A DNA stretch of 64,000 nucleotides, taken from positions 95,049 through 159,048 of the forward strand of contig NZ_JACIDE010000007.1 of assembly GCF_014196205.1 (NCBI RefSeq), in the 5' to 3' direction. The stretch is from Anoxybacteroides voinovskiense (GTDB lineage Bacteria; Bacillota; Bacilli; Bacillales; Anoxybacillaceae). Of the stretch, positions 21,522-29,583 are shown piece by piece (position 1 is the stretch's first letter; each line of letters begins with the position of its first letter). The notes beneath the pieces were generated by a model that was given only the letters and a program-made list of their open reading frames with translations, did not search any database and was not told the origin of the DNA. Position numbers and translations under genes: made by a program.

Positions 21522-21550
21522 TTGTTCTCTCCTTACAGTCATGGTAAAGT
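21522..21550 (+). promoter_or_regulatory. Probable sigma-A promoter of sda
   Basis: TTGTTC (21522-21527), 17-bp spacer, TAAAGT (21545-21550). The nearest DnaA box ends 8 bp upstream of the -35. Confidence 0.6.
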
Positions 21551-21617
21551 AAAAGTAACTTACCATTATATGTATCGCATACGATTTTTATTCCACTGTT
21601 AAAGGAGGGTTCTTGCC

Positions 21618-21758
21618 ATGAAACATTTATCGGACGATTTGCTCATTGAATCTTATTTTAAGGCAGTCGAGTTAAAGCTGAACCCTGAATTTATTGAGTT
21701 AATCGAAAGAGAAATTCACCGCCGCTCGCTAGGACATAAAATTAAACTTTCTTCATAA
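21618..21758 (+). CDS. sda: Sporulation checkpoint inhibitor Sda
   Basis: A 46-aa protein, [19 protein letters not shown] then [22 protein letters not shown], a clear match to Sda helical-hairpin proteins. Sda binds the dimerisation domain of sporulation histidine kinases (KinA) and blocks phosphotransfer when replication is perturbed. AAAGGAGGG precedes the ATG. It sits in a 480-bp gap between yqeG and psd, with DnaA boxes and promoter upstream. Confidence 0.94.
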   Translation: MKHLSDDLLIESYFKAVELKLNPEFIELIEREIHRRSLGHKIKLSS

Positions 21759-21759
21759 C

Positions 21760-21786
21760 GGAGCTTTTAGCTCCTTTTTGTTTTTT
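21760..21786 (+). terminator. Terminator of sda
   Basis: GGAGCT-TTTAG-AGCTCC type hairpin (21760-21774) followed by TTTTTGTTTTTT. It overlaps the 3' end of the convergent psd gene. Confidence 0.88.
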
Positions 21787-22564
21787 CCGTCCAAAAACCG
21801 AGCCGCTCGCCTACTTTCACATCCATCGGCGGAACGATCCGTTCGTCAAGGATCATGCTCCCTTTTTCAAATAAAAGCACAACGGTTGAGCCAAACGAAA
21901 AGTACGCCATTTCTTCCCCTTTGACTAAATGCTCATTCGGATGGGTCCATTCAATGCTGTTGACAAACATAGCCCCTACTTTCACGACCGCGACATGTTT
22001 GCCGCCCGCGCCAATTTCCGTAATGACCCGATAATTTTTCGCCAGCGGTTTTCTCCCGTATTTCAATCCGAGACGATTCACCGGATACGAACGGTTGCCG
22101 AGCTCCCATTGTTTCGTCACCGTCCCGGAAATCGGGCTATGAATGCGATGATAATGGCTTGGGCTTAAATATAAAACAATAAATAGCCCGTTTAAATATT
22201 TTTCCGCCGCGGCTTCGCTACCAAGCATTTCAGCGATGGAATACGTTTTTCCTTTGACGACGATTTCTTTTTGCTCACTAATCACACCAATATCTTCAAT
22301 CACCGCATCAACCGGGCTGACGACACTATTTGGCATAGGGTCAATCGGGCGTACGCCTGCTTTTAGCTTTCGGATAAACAGTTGCTGCAACGTTTTATAA
22401 TGACACAAATTTTTCTCCATTTCTTCTTGATTAATTTGATACACTTTTGCATAAGATGGAATGAGCCATGCACTTACGCGCGACTGGGTAAATCGCGACA
22501 GCAATTTCGCAGAAAGCGCATGGTTTGTCAATTCAATCATCAGACGGTACAACCATTTGAACAA
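21767..22564 (-). CDS. psd: Phosphatidylserine decarboxylase proenzyme
   Basis: A 265-aa proenzyme. FSFGSTVVLLFEKG contains the G-S-T autocleavage site, where Ser becomes the pyruvoyl group of the alpha chain; YLSPSHYHRIHSPISG is another core motif. It converts phosphatidylserine to phosphatidylethanolamine at the membrane. The start is TTG 22564, with TTGGAGGGAATATCG upstream. It is divergent from pssA, which makes its substrate. Confidence 0.96.
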   Translation of the reverse strand: MFKWLYRLMIELTNHALSAKLLSRFTQSRVSAWLIPSYAKVYQINQEEMEKNLCHYKTLQQLFIRKLKAGVRPIDPMPNSVVSPVDAVIEDIGVISEQKEIVVKGKTYSIAEMLGSEAAAEKYLNGLFIVLYLSPSHYHRIHSPISGTVTKQWELGNRSYPVNRLGLKYGRKPLAKNYRVITEIGAGGKHVAVVKVGAMFVNSIEWTHPNEHLVKGEEMAYFSFGSTVVLLFEKGSMILDERIVPPMDVKVGERLGFWTEKTKRS

Positions 22565-22681
22565 ACGATATTCCCTCCAATTTATTCTAGAATGAACTTT
22601 TACTACTTCCCATATTATAAATAAAATGAGTATAATGGAAGTATATCTTGTTGTTTCGTGCGATAGAAGGAGCGTGAAAAC

Positions 22682-23221
22682 ATGTTTTTATCCGATTATA
22701 TTGATCATACGTTAAAAAAGCTAAAAGCGAACACGGCAAACATCTTAACCTTGACAAATTTGACGTTAGGCGGCTTTTCTGTTTTATTCACGTTAAAAGG
22801 GCAATTAAACGCGAGCTTGCTGTTCATTTTTCTTGCGGCACTCGCTGACCGATTTGATGGGACGGTGGCACGAAAGCTCGGAATTGAGTCCGAACTTGGA
22901 AAACAATTGGACTCAATGAGTGATATTATATCATTTGGAGTGGCACCTGCACTATTGCTTTATCAAAGTTTAATGCAAGATTTTGGCGTACCAGGGGCGT
23001 TTTTCACGATTTTATATATCGGCTGCGGGGCGTTTCGCTTGGCACGCTTTAACATTACGGAAAATAACGGCTATTTTTCCGGGTTGCCGATTACTGCTGC
23101 TGGAGTGTTATTAACGTTTAGCTATTTCGGTGTTCATTATTTTCCACCGCAATTTTTCTTTTTTCTTCTGATCACATTATCGTTTTTAATGGTGGGAACA
23201 TTTAAGCTGAAAAAAGTATAA
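22682..23221 (+). CDS. pssA: CDP-diacylglycerol-serine O-phosphatidyltransferase PssA
   Basis: A 179-aa CDP-alcohol phosphatidyltransferase with about six membrane segments. The catalytic motif DRFDGTVARKLG...GKQLDSMSD supplies the metal-binding Asp residues. It makes phosphatidylserine. AGAAGGAGCGTG precedes ATG 22682. A good TATAAT (22631-22636) lies upstream but without a recognisable -35. Terminator downstream. Confidence 0.94.
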   Translation: MFLSDYIDHTLKKLKANTANILTLTNLTLGGFSVLFTLKGQLNASLLFIFLAALADRFDGTVARKLGIESELGKQLDSMSDIISFGVAPALLLYQSLMQDFGVPGAFFTILYIGCGAFRLARFNITENNGYFSGLPITAAGVLLTFSYFGVHYFPPQFFFFLLITLSFLMVGTFKLKKV

Positions 23222-23243
23222 GCTGCCAATGGGCAGCTTTTTC
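23219..23243 (+). terminator. Terminator of pssA
   Basis: AAGCTGCC-AAT-GGGCAGCTTTTTCT. Confidence 0.88.
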
Positions 23244-23380
23244 TATTTATAGAAATTTTATTATTCGTACCTTTTTCCCTTTTCAATCTTCCGTATTAAT
23301 TATATGATAAATTTGAACAATGGCGCGATTGTTCTAGGGATATGCTTGAATGTGGTGATGAATTAACGGGGGGATCGTTT

Positions 23381-24172
23381 TTGGACAAAACATCGATTAT
23401 CGGAATTATTCTCGGAATTATTGCCGTCGGGGTTGGGATGTATTTTAAAGGGGTTAGCCCTGTCGTCTTGATTAACCCTGCTGCGTTTTTAATTATCATC
23501 GTCGGAACAGCGGCATCGGTCTCGATTGCCTTTCCTACTCGCGATATTAAGCGGTTGCCGAAATTATTTGGCGTCATTTTTAAAGAACAAAAAATCCCAA
23601 CAGTAGAAGAGCTTATTCCGTTGTTTGTCGAATGGGCAAATATCGCTCGCCGGGAAGGATTGTTGGCGTTAGAAGCGAAAGTGGCAGAAATTGAAGATCC
23701 GTTTTTGCGCAACGGGCTTAGTTTAGCGATTGACGGACAGACGCAAGATTTTATTCGTGACGTCATGTCGGAAGAAATTGCGGCAATGGAAGAACGCCAT
23801 CAAGCGAACGCCGCCATTTTTACCCAAGCCGGGACGTACGCACCGACGCTCGGGGTATTAGGGGCGGTTGTCGGGCTTATCGCTGCGTTAGGACATATGG
23901 ATAACGTCGGCGAACTTGGACACGCGATTAGTGCCGCGTTCGTTGCGACGTTAATGGGGATTTTCACCGGATACGTCTTATGGCACCCGTTTGCGAACAA
24001 GCTGAAGCGAAAATCGAAGGAAGAAGTAAAAGTAAAAGAAATTATGATTGAAGGGGTGCTGTCGATTCTAGAAGGACAAGCGCCGCGCGCAATTGAGCAA
24101 AAGCTTGCTTCCTATCTCCCAGAAAGCGAACGGAAAAAAATATTAGGACAGGGAGAGGCAAAAAATGAGTAA
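23381..24172 (+). CDS. motA: Flagellar motor stator protein MotA
   Basis: About 263 aa, four membrane segments. TQAGTYAPTLGVLGAVVGLI and the cytoplasmic loop ARREGLLALEAKV closely match B. subtilis MotA, so it is placed with the proton-driven MotAB rather than MotPS. The start is taken as TTG 23381 (reads MDKTSIIGIIL, after a GGGGGGATC site); an upstream in-frame ATG (23342) would add 13 residues absent from the family. It overlaps motB by 8 bp. No clear sigma-D promoter was found. Confidence 0.92.
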   Translation: MDKTSIIGIILGIIAVGVGMYFKGVSPVVLINPAAFLIIIVGTAASVSIAFPTRDIKRLPKLFGVIFKEQKIPTVEELIPLFVEWANIARREGLLALEAKVAEIEDPFLRNGLSLAIDGQTQDFIRDVMSEEIAAMEERHQANAAIFTQAGTYAPTLGVLGAVVGLIAALGHMDNVGELGHAISAAFVATLMGIFTGYVLWHPFANKLKRKSKEEVKVKEIMIEGVLSILEGQAPRAIEQKLASYLPESERKKILGQGEAKNE

Positions 24173-24926
24173 AAAAAAGAAGCATCACCACGAGGAACAT
24201 ATTGACGAAACGTGGCTCATTCCGTACGCCGACCTTTTAACGCTGCTGCTGGCGCTCTTTATCGTCTTGTTCGCCAGTAGCCAATTAGACCAAAAAAAAT
24301 TCCAAGAAATCGCCCGCTCGTTTAGTAGCGCGTTAGCGGGCGGTCTTGGCGTCTTTGATTTCCCAAGCCCGGTCGAACAAAACAACCCGCAAACATCTGT
24401 TCCGAATAAAGAGCGCTTAACGAAAAACGAGCAAGAAAACCTCGTGGAACAAGAAGGATTGCGGGAACTGCAAGCAAATATTAATAAATACATTGAAGAG
24501 AAGCATTTACAAGCCAATTTAAAAACAGCGTTGACCGAAGAAGGGCTGCTCGTGACGATTTCTAACGACGTCTTATTTGACTCTGGTAGTGCAGACGTAA
24601 AACCGCAATATCGCCAAGTGGCGCAAGAAATTTCCCGTCTGCTCGTCATGAATCCACCGCGCAATATTATTATTAGCGGCCATACGGATAACGTTCCAAT
24701 TCGCAACTCAAAATTTGCTTCCAACTGGGAACTAAGCGTCATGCGGGCGGTGAATTTTATGAAACTATTATTGGAAAACAAACAGCTCGATCCGCGCATG
24801 TTTAGCGCCAAAGGATACGGGGAGTTTAAACCAATTGCCTCTAATGCGACTCCTGAAGGAAGAATGAAAAACCGCCGCGTCGAAATTTTAATTGCGCCAA
24901 ATACCGCTTCTTCCAGCGCACGTTAA
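24165..24926 (+). CDS. motB: Flagellar motor stator protein MotB
   Basis: A 253-aa protein. The single transmembrane segment contains PYADLLTLLLALFIVLFA with the proton-carrying Asp; a C-terminal OmpA-like peptidoglycan-binding domain follows (ISGHTDNVPIRN, NWELSVMRA, GRMKNRRVEI). With MotA it forms the ion-conducting stator anchored to the wall. The basic KKKKHHH N-terminus faces the cytoplasm. Confidence 0.95.
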   Translation: MSKKKKHHHEEHIDETWLIPYADLLTLLLALFIVLFASSQLDQKKFQEIARSFSSALAGGLGVFDFPSPVEQNNPQTSVPNKERLTKNEQENLVEQEGLRELQANINKYIEEKHLQANLKTALTEEGLLVTISNDVLFDSGSADVKPQYRQVAQEISRLLVMNPPRNIIISGHTDNVPIRNSKFASNWELSVMRAVNFMKLLLENKQLDPRMFSAKGYGEFKPIASNATPEGRMKNRRVEILIAPNTASSSAR

Positions 24927-24954
24927 AAAGCTGACATTTTTGTCAGCTTTTTTA
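24925..24954 (+). terminator. Terminator of motAB
   Basis: AAAAAGCTGACA-TTTT-TGTCAGCTTTTTT. Confidence 0.92.
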
Positions 24955-25000
24955 CATATCGCTAAAAGAAGTTCGACTTCAAGCAGCGCGAAGCAGAAGC

Positions 25001-25027
25001 AGTTGGCAAGCGAATCGCTTGCCAACT
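25001..25027. repeat. Perfect 12-bp palindrome
   Basis: AGTTGGCAAGCG / CGCTTGCCAACT with 3-nt loop AAT, in the gap between motB and the ytvI-like gene. No T-run on either side; meaning unknown. Confidence 0.6.
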
Positions 25028-25088
25028 ACGGCAGAAAAGTTAGGAATAGAGCGCTATCAAATGGTTTTGTTAATCAACACACCTGAGT

Positions 25089-26114
25089 TTAAAGTTTAAA
25101 TGAAAATTTAATCACCCCTGCTTTTACCATCGCTTCAATGACAATGACGATCGCTGGACCGATAAATAGTCCAAGGAAGCCAAGCAGGCGAAAACCTAAA
25201 TAGACGCTCACTAACGCAGCAAGCGGGCTAATGCCTAGGTTCGACGAGAAAATTTTTGGCTCAATCGTCCGACGAATGACGGTAATAACGACAAATAGCA
25301 CAATTAACCCAATGCCGGTTGCGCCATGCCCGTTGGCGAGATTAAAAATGCCCCACGGCACTAATACCGACCCTGTCCCTAAAATCGGCAAAATATCGAC
25401 AATGACGATTAACAGCGAAAAGAGAAGCGGATAATCGACCCGCAACATAAGCAAGCCGCCTAACGCAAGCAAAAACGTAATGACGCTTAATAAAAACTGC
25501 GCTTTAATAAACCCAACGCCGGCACGGCTTAATTGGGTCATAATAATCGTCAAGCGCTGTTTTGTGCGCTCGGACAAATGGTTTTCCAGCGCTTTTTTTA
25601 AACGAGGCCAATCTAGGCTAATAAGAAAAAGCGCGACTAAGTAAACGAGAAAATGAATCAAAAATTCCGGAATCATCGTCACGTAACGAATCATCGATTG
25701 CGTCAAATTCGTCGCAAACGACAAAAGCATATTTTTCAACGTCTCGACGCTATTTTCGAGCGAAACAATAATTTCGCGCGGAATTGAGCTAGAGTATGAT
25801 TGCCATTTGCGGATCAGTTGATTGACAACCGTTGTCATCTCTGATAAAAGTGATGGCATCTTTTGTGAAAACATAATTGTCTGCTCGACGAGAATCGCGA
25901 TGATAAAGTAAGAAAGCCCTCCAATCGCAAGCAAAAAAAGCGAAAAGACGAGCGCGACGGCATGAACCCGCTTTAAACGGCCTTTTTGCAGCTTTTGCAC
26001 TGCTGGTTCTAAGAGAAAGGCAGTAATAAACGCAAAAAGGAGCGGCAAACTATACGGTAATAAAAAGAAAGCGAGTGCCACTAGTATTGCAACGACAAGC
26101 CATTTTTTCATCAT
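25089..26114 (-). CDS. AI-2E family / YtvI-like integral membrane protein
   Basis: A 341-aa polytopic protein with about seven membrane segments. DILPILGTGSVLVPWGI and YLGFRLLGFLGLFIGPAI are characteristic of the AI-2E family exporter/permease superfamily. The best named relative in spore formers is the sporulation integral membrane protein YtvI. Substrate unknown. No partner gene shares its strand closely; uppP begins about 1 kb further. Confidence 0.75.
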   Translation of the reverse strand: MMKKWLVVAILVALAFFLLPYSLPLLFAFITAFLLEPAVQKLQKGRLKRVHAVALVFSLFLLAIGGLSYFIIAILVEQTIMFSQKMPSLLSEMTTVVNQLIRKWQSYSSSIPREIIVSLENSVETLKNMLLSFATNLTQSMIRYVTMIPEFLIHFLVYLVALFLISLDWPRLKKALENHLSERTKQRLTIIMTQLSRAGVGFIKAQFLLSVITFLLALGGLLMLRVDYPLLFSLLIVIVDILPILGTGSVLVPWGIFNLANGHGATGIGLIVLFVVITVIRRTIEPKIFSSNLGISPLAALVSVYLGFRLLGFLGLFIGPAIVIVIEAMVKAGVIKFSFKL

Positions 26115-26186
26115 GCTTCATTCAACCCATTTCTTTGTTCAACTTTTCCTACTCATTACTATAACGAAAGGAAGGCGGACAATCAA

Positions 26187-26210
26187 TAAAAAACGGTCGC
26201 CATCGACCGC
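26187..26210 (-). terminator. Terminator of dedA-uppP
   Basis: On the minus strand CGGTCGATGGCGACCG followed by TTTTTTATTG, overlapping the uppP end. Confidence 0.85.
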
Positions 26211-26211
26211 T

Positions 26212-26991
26212 TCAAAATTTCCCTGTCCATTGGAACGCTAACACGAGCAAGCCAAGCGCCCATACATAAATAGCAAACATTTTTAGCGAATGTTTTTGTA
26301 AATAACGAATCATCCAACGCACCGCGATATACCCAAAAAACGCAGAGGAAACCGTTCCGACAACTAACGCACTGAGCGAAATCGTTTCCGCCTGTCCTTC
26401 TAATAAATCGATCGACTGAAGCACAATCGCCCCAGCAATCGCTGGAATCGATAATAAGAAAGAAAAGTACGCCGCCGTTTCCCGATCGAGCTTGCGAAAA
26501 AGCCCTCCAACAATCGTCAGCCCAGAGCGAGAAATCGCTGGGAAAATAGCTGCTGCTTGAAACGTACCGATCACAAACGCATCCGTATATGTAATATCTT
26601 CCATCCGCTTATAGCCGTGCTTTATTCCATCCGAGAACCAAAGAAACATACCGGTAATTAAAAACTCCCAGCCGATTGTCACTCCTGTTTTCGAAATCTC
26701 TTCAAAATAATCTTTAAACAACAACCCAACAACGACCGCTGGCACTGTACCAACGATTAACAAAAACGTAAGCTTGCTGAACGGTTTGCGAAGCATATAA
26801 AGCAGTTCCTCTTTATAAATGACAAACACAGCGAGCAAGGTGCCAATATGAAGCATTGTATCAAGGAATAGTCCAGCTTCGTCCAATCCAAATAAATGCC
26901 GCCCTAAGTACAAATGACCGGTGCTGCTAATCGGCAAAAACTCTGTCATTCCTTGGATAAATCCTAAAATCAATGCTTCTAGTTTGGTCAT
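26212..26991 (-). CDS. uppP: Undecaprenyl-diphosphatase (UppP/BacA family)
   Basis: A 259-aa polytopic protein. FIQGMTEFLPISSTGHL holds the (E/Q)xxxE region and PAISRSGLTI is the PGxSRSG-type motif (Ala for Gly at position 2). It recycles undecaprenyl pyrophosphate to the lipid carrier C55-P for wall synthesis and can give bacitracin tolerance. It is the second gene of a two-gene unit, 11 bp after the DedA gene. Confidence 0.9.
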   Translation of the reverse strand: MTKLEALILGFIQGMTEFLPISSTGHLYLGRHLFGLDEAGLFLDTMLHIGTLLAVFVIYKEELLYMLRKPFSKLTFLLIVGTVPAVVVGLLFKDYFEEISKTGVTIGWEFLITGMFLWFSDGIKHGYKRMEDITYTDAFVIGTFQAAAIFPAISRSGLTIVGGLFRKLDRETAAYFSFLLSIPAIAGAIVLQSIDLLEGQAETISLSALVVGTVSSAFFGYIAVRWMIRYLQKHSLKMFAIYVWALGLLVLAFQWTGKF

Positions 26992-27002
26992 CCTCTTCTC
27001 TC

Positions 27003-27602
27003 CTATCCGTTATTTTTTCGCCGGCGATAAAGCTGAACGACAATGTATAGCGCCATCACGATGAGCGCACCAAACGCTACCGGTCGCAAATACGGCTGCG
27101 CAATTTCATCAATTTTTTGCCAATTGCTACCTAACTTTTCCCCTAGAAAAATGAAAAAAATCGACCATGGAATAATTGCACCGATCGTATAGATAGTAAA
27201 CCTTGTCGCCGACATGTTCGCAATCCCTGCTGGAATCGAAATCGCGTGGCGAACGACTGGAATGAATCTTGCTGTAAAAATAACGCCAGGACCGTATTTG
27301 CGGAACCATTCTTCCGATAAATCAAGATGCGCTTTCTTAATCAACAAATACTTCCCATATTTATCTAAAAACGGACGCCCTCCGTATAACCCCATCCAAT
27401 AAAGGAATAGCTGGGCAATCGTTCCGCCGATTGTACCAGCAATCACGGCGCCAACAAACGACACTTCTCCCCGCGACACTAAATAGCCAGCATAGGCTAA
27501 TACGATTTCGCTCGGAATGACTTCAATCATTAACGCAAGAGCAATTCCGATATAGCCAAGGTCGATAAGAAACGTAAAAATAGACTGTATGAACTCGTGC
27601 AT
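27003..27602 (-). CDS. DedA family membrane protein
   Basis: A 199-aa DedA/SNARE-associated (VTT) protein with about five membrane segments. GGTIAQLFLYWMGLYGGR and FTARFIPVVRHAISIPAG (the conserved F-x3-R-x4-R region) define it. Some family members, such as B. subtilis UptA, flip undecaprenyl phosphate back across the membrane. Its pairing with uppP makes that role attractive here, but this is inference. Confidence 0.85.
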   Translation of the reverse strand: MHEFIQSIFTFLIDLGYIGIALALMIEVIPSEIVLAYAGYLVSRGEVSFVGAVIAGTIGGTIAQLFLYWMGLYGGRPFLDKYGKYLLIKKAHLDLSEEWFRKYGPGVIFTARFIPVVRHAISIPAGIANMSATRFTIYTIGAIIPWSIFFIFLGEKLGSNWQKIDEIAQPYLRPVAFGALIVMALYIVVQLYRRRKNNG

Positions 27603-27680
27603 CGTTTTTCCTCCTATGTATAAGCCAAGCTCTTATTACACCATATTCAACAGTAAATTATACTATACGGCCAACCGGAA

Positions 27681-27720
27681 AAAAATAAAAAATTCGGCCA
27701 CCTCATTCATGAGGTAGCCT
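27681..27720 (-). terminator. Terminator of gltT
   Basis: On the minus strand GGCTACCTCATGAATGAGGTGGCC is followed by GAATTTTTTATTTTTTT. Confidence 0.88.
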
Positions 27721-27729
27721 CGTTTTCAT

Positions 27730-28995
27730 TTATGCGCTTTTCACGACTTCGTTCACGTATTGCGTCGCTTTTTCTTCGTTATACTGCCCTTCCCATTTCG
27801 ACATGACGACAGCTGCCAATGAGTTGCCAACGACATTTACCGCTGTCCGCGCCATATCTAAAATCCGGTCGATACCTGCGATAAACGCTAACCCTTCGAC
27901 AGGAATACCAACTGTCCCTAGCGTCGCCAATAATACAACGAACGAAACGCCTGGCACGCCCGCAATCCCTTTCGAAGTGACCATCAAAACTAATAAAAGC
28001 GAAATTTGCTGCGAAATTGGCATATCAATACCATACAGCTGCGCAATAAAAATTGCCGCTAGCGCTTGATAAAGCGTCGATCCGTCTAGGTTGAACGAAT
28101 AGCCGGTCGGAATGACAAACGAAGTAATTGCTTTCGGACAGCCGAACTTCTCCATTTTCTCCATAATTTTCGGCAATACCGTTTCTGAGCTTGCCGTGCT
28201 GTACGCTAATACAAGCTCGTCTTTTAAAATTTTAATCATATGCCATAAGTTTACTTTTACTAGTTTAGCAACAATGCCAAGTACGACAACAACAAAAAAG
28301 ACCATCGTTCCATACACAACAAGCACGAGTTTACTTAACGGAATAAGCGATTGTATCCCAAATTTGGAAACCGTCACACCGATTAAGGCAAATACACCAA
28401 ACGGCGCAAATTTCATAATTTGATTTGTGACGTAAAACATCGCGTCGGCTACACCTTGGAAAAACTGTAGCACCACTTTTCCTTTCTCACCAATTGCCGC
28501 AACCCCTAATCCAAACATGACGGAAAAGAAAATAATTGCGAGCATATTTCCAGTCGAAAGCGCCTCAAAAATGTTTTTCGGCACGATGTTAACGACCGTG
28601 TCAATCATCGAGTGGCTTTGTACTTCATGTGTTGTATCGACATACGCTTGAATGTCTGTTTTTTCAAGCGTCTTCATGTTCACGCCCGTACCTGGATGGA
28701 AGAGGTTTGCCGCAAGCAACCCGACAACGATTGCTATTGTCGTAATAATTTCAAAATACAAAATTGTTTTTCCACCCAATTTTCCAAGTTTTTTAATATC
28801 GCCAACGTTAGCAACACCAACGATTAAACTTGATACAACAATTGGAATAACAATCATTTTAATTAAACGAAGGAAAATATCGCCGATCGGCTGCAAGTAC
28901 GTCGCAACCTCTGGATTCCCATAGAAAACTGCTCCTACCGCAATCCCAAGAAGCAGGCCAATAAAAATTTGCCATGCCAATCCTATTTTTTTCAT
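27730..28995 (-). CDS. gltT: Proton/sodium-glutamate symporter GltT
   Basis: A 421-aa DAACS carrier. AYSTASSETVLPK is the serine-rich re-entrant loop HP1; SFNLDGSTLYQALA, KGIAGVPGVSFVVL (HP2) and RTAVNVVGNSLAAVV complete the transport core. Throughout it is very close to the Geobacillus stearothermophilus GltT sequence. It takes up glutamate/aspartate with cations. A strong promoter lies upstream and a terminator downstream, so it is monocistronic. Confidence 0.95.
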   Translation of the reverse strand: MKKIGLAWQIFIGLLLGIAVGAVFYGNPEVATYLQPIGDIFLRLIKMIVIPIVVSSLIVGVANVGDIKKLGKLGGKTILYFEIITTIAIVVGLLAANLFHPGTGVNMKTLEKTDIQAYVDTTHEVQSHSMIDTVVNIVPKNIFEALSTGNMLAIIFFSVMFGLGVAAIGEKGKVVLQFFQGVADAMFYVTNQIMKFAPFGVFALIGVTVSKFGIQSLIPLSKLVLVVYGTMVFFVVVVLGIVAKLVKVNLWHMIKILKDELVLAYSTASSETVLPKIMEKMEKFGCPKAITSFVIPTGYSFNLDGSTLYQALAAIFIAQLYGIDMPISQQISLLLVLMVTSKGIAGVPGVSFVVLLATLGTVGIPVEGLAFIAGIDRILDMARTAVNVVGNSLAAVVMSKWEGQYNEEKATQYVNEVVKSA

Positions 28996-29031
28996 TTGTC
29001 TACCCCCTTTTGGACATAAAATAACAAAGCT

Positions 29032-29060
29032 ATTCTAATATGTTCATTTTGTTATGTCAA
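29032..29060 (-). promoter_or_regulatory. Sigma-A promoter of gltT
   Basis: Minus strand: TTGACA (29060-29055), 17-bp spacer, TAGAAT (29037-29032), about 40 bp upstream of the gltT ATG. Confidence 0.85.
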
Positions 29061-29188
29061 GAATATTCATATAATACTGTAATTTATTTCCTTTTATTTT
29101 TAAAAAGTGGTCAAACACGAACAACTTCATGCGTTCATATATATAACTAACGGCCTTGTGCCTAATTTGAGGAGGGTGGGGTGGAAAG

Positions 29189-29578
29189 ATGTCGGGCATT
29201 TTGTCTGCACTAGCGTATGTCATTAAAGAGATAATGTTTTTCGTTTCTTATATTAAAAACAACGCATTTCCCCAACCGTTAAGCGCGCAAGAAGAAGAGA
29301 TGTATTTGCAGCGAATGGCAGAAGGCGATGAAGAAGCTCGCAATCTCCTAATCGAGCACAATTTGCGGCTTGTTGCCCATATCGTAAAAAAGTTTGAAAA
29401 TACCGGTGAAGAGGCGGAAGATTTAATCTCGATCGGGACGATCGGGTTAATTAAAGCGATTGAAAGCTACTCACAAGGAAAAGGAACGAAACTAGCCACA
29501 TACGCAGCGCGGTGTATTGAAAATGAAATAATTATGACAATAGTATGCGTTATAAAATGTAAAAAGAACGCTGTTTAA
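29189..29578 (+). CDS. sigK: Pro-sigma-K, N-terminal half (SpoIVCB), interrupted
   Basis: Encodes residues 1-113 of pro-sigma-K: the hydrophobic pro-sequence ([19 protein letters not shown]), then sigma-70 region 2 with [37 protein letters not shown] and [13 protein letters not shown]. After GAA at 29525-29527 the homology stops and the frame runs into the inserted element ([16 protein letters not shown], stop 29578). The missing part is at 47772-48146. The pro-sequence is removed by SpoIVFB in the mother cell. GAGGAGGGTGGGG precedes ATG 29189. Confidence 0.97.
   Translation: MSGILSALAYVIKEIMFFVSYIKNNAFPQPLSAQEEEMYLQRMAEGDEEARNLLIEHNLRLVAHIVKKFENTGEEAEDLISIGTIGLIKAIESYSQGKGTKLATYAARCIENEIIMTIVCVIKCKKNAV
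29524..29549. other. Left attachment site of the sigK element (attL)
   Basis: Core TGAAAT (29524-29529), 4 nt, then arm ATGACAATAGTATGCG (29534-29549). The same core and the reverse complement of the arm (15/16 identical) occur at the right junction, so in the excised circle the two arms form a dyad around TGAAAT. Confidence 0.88.
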
Positions 29579-29583
29579 GCGTT

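Noticed and set aside
23290..23380. Sigma-D promoter for motAB
   Set aside because: TAAA...GCGATTGT at about 23305 has the wrong spacing and a poor -10; not supported.
29100..29188. Sigma-E/sigma-K promoter of sigK (CATATATATA near 29135)
   Set aside because: The -10-like stretch is only simple AT repeat and no matching -35 was found; expected biologically but not shown.
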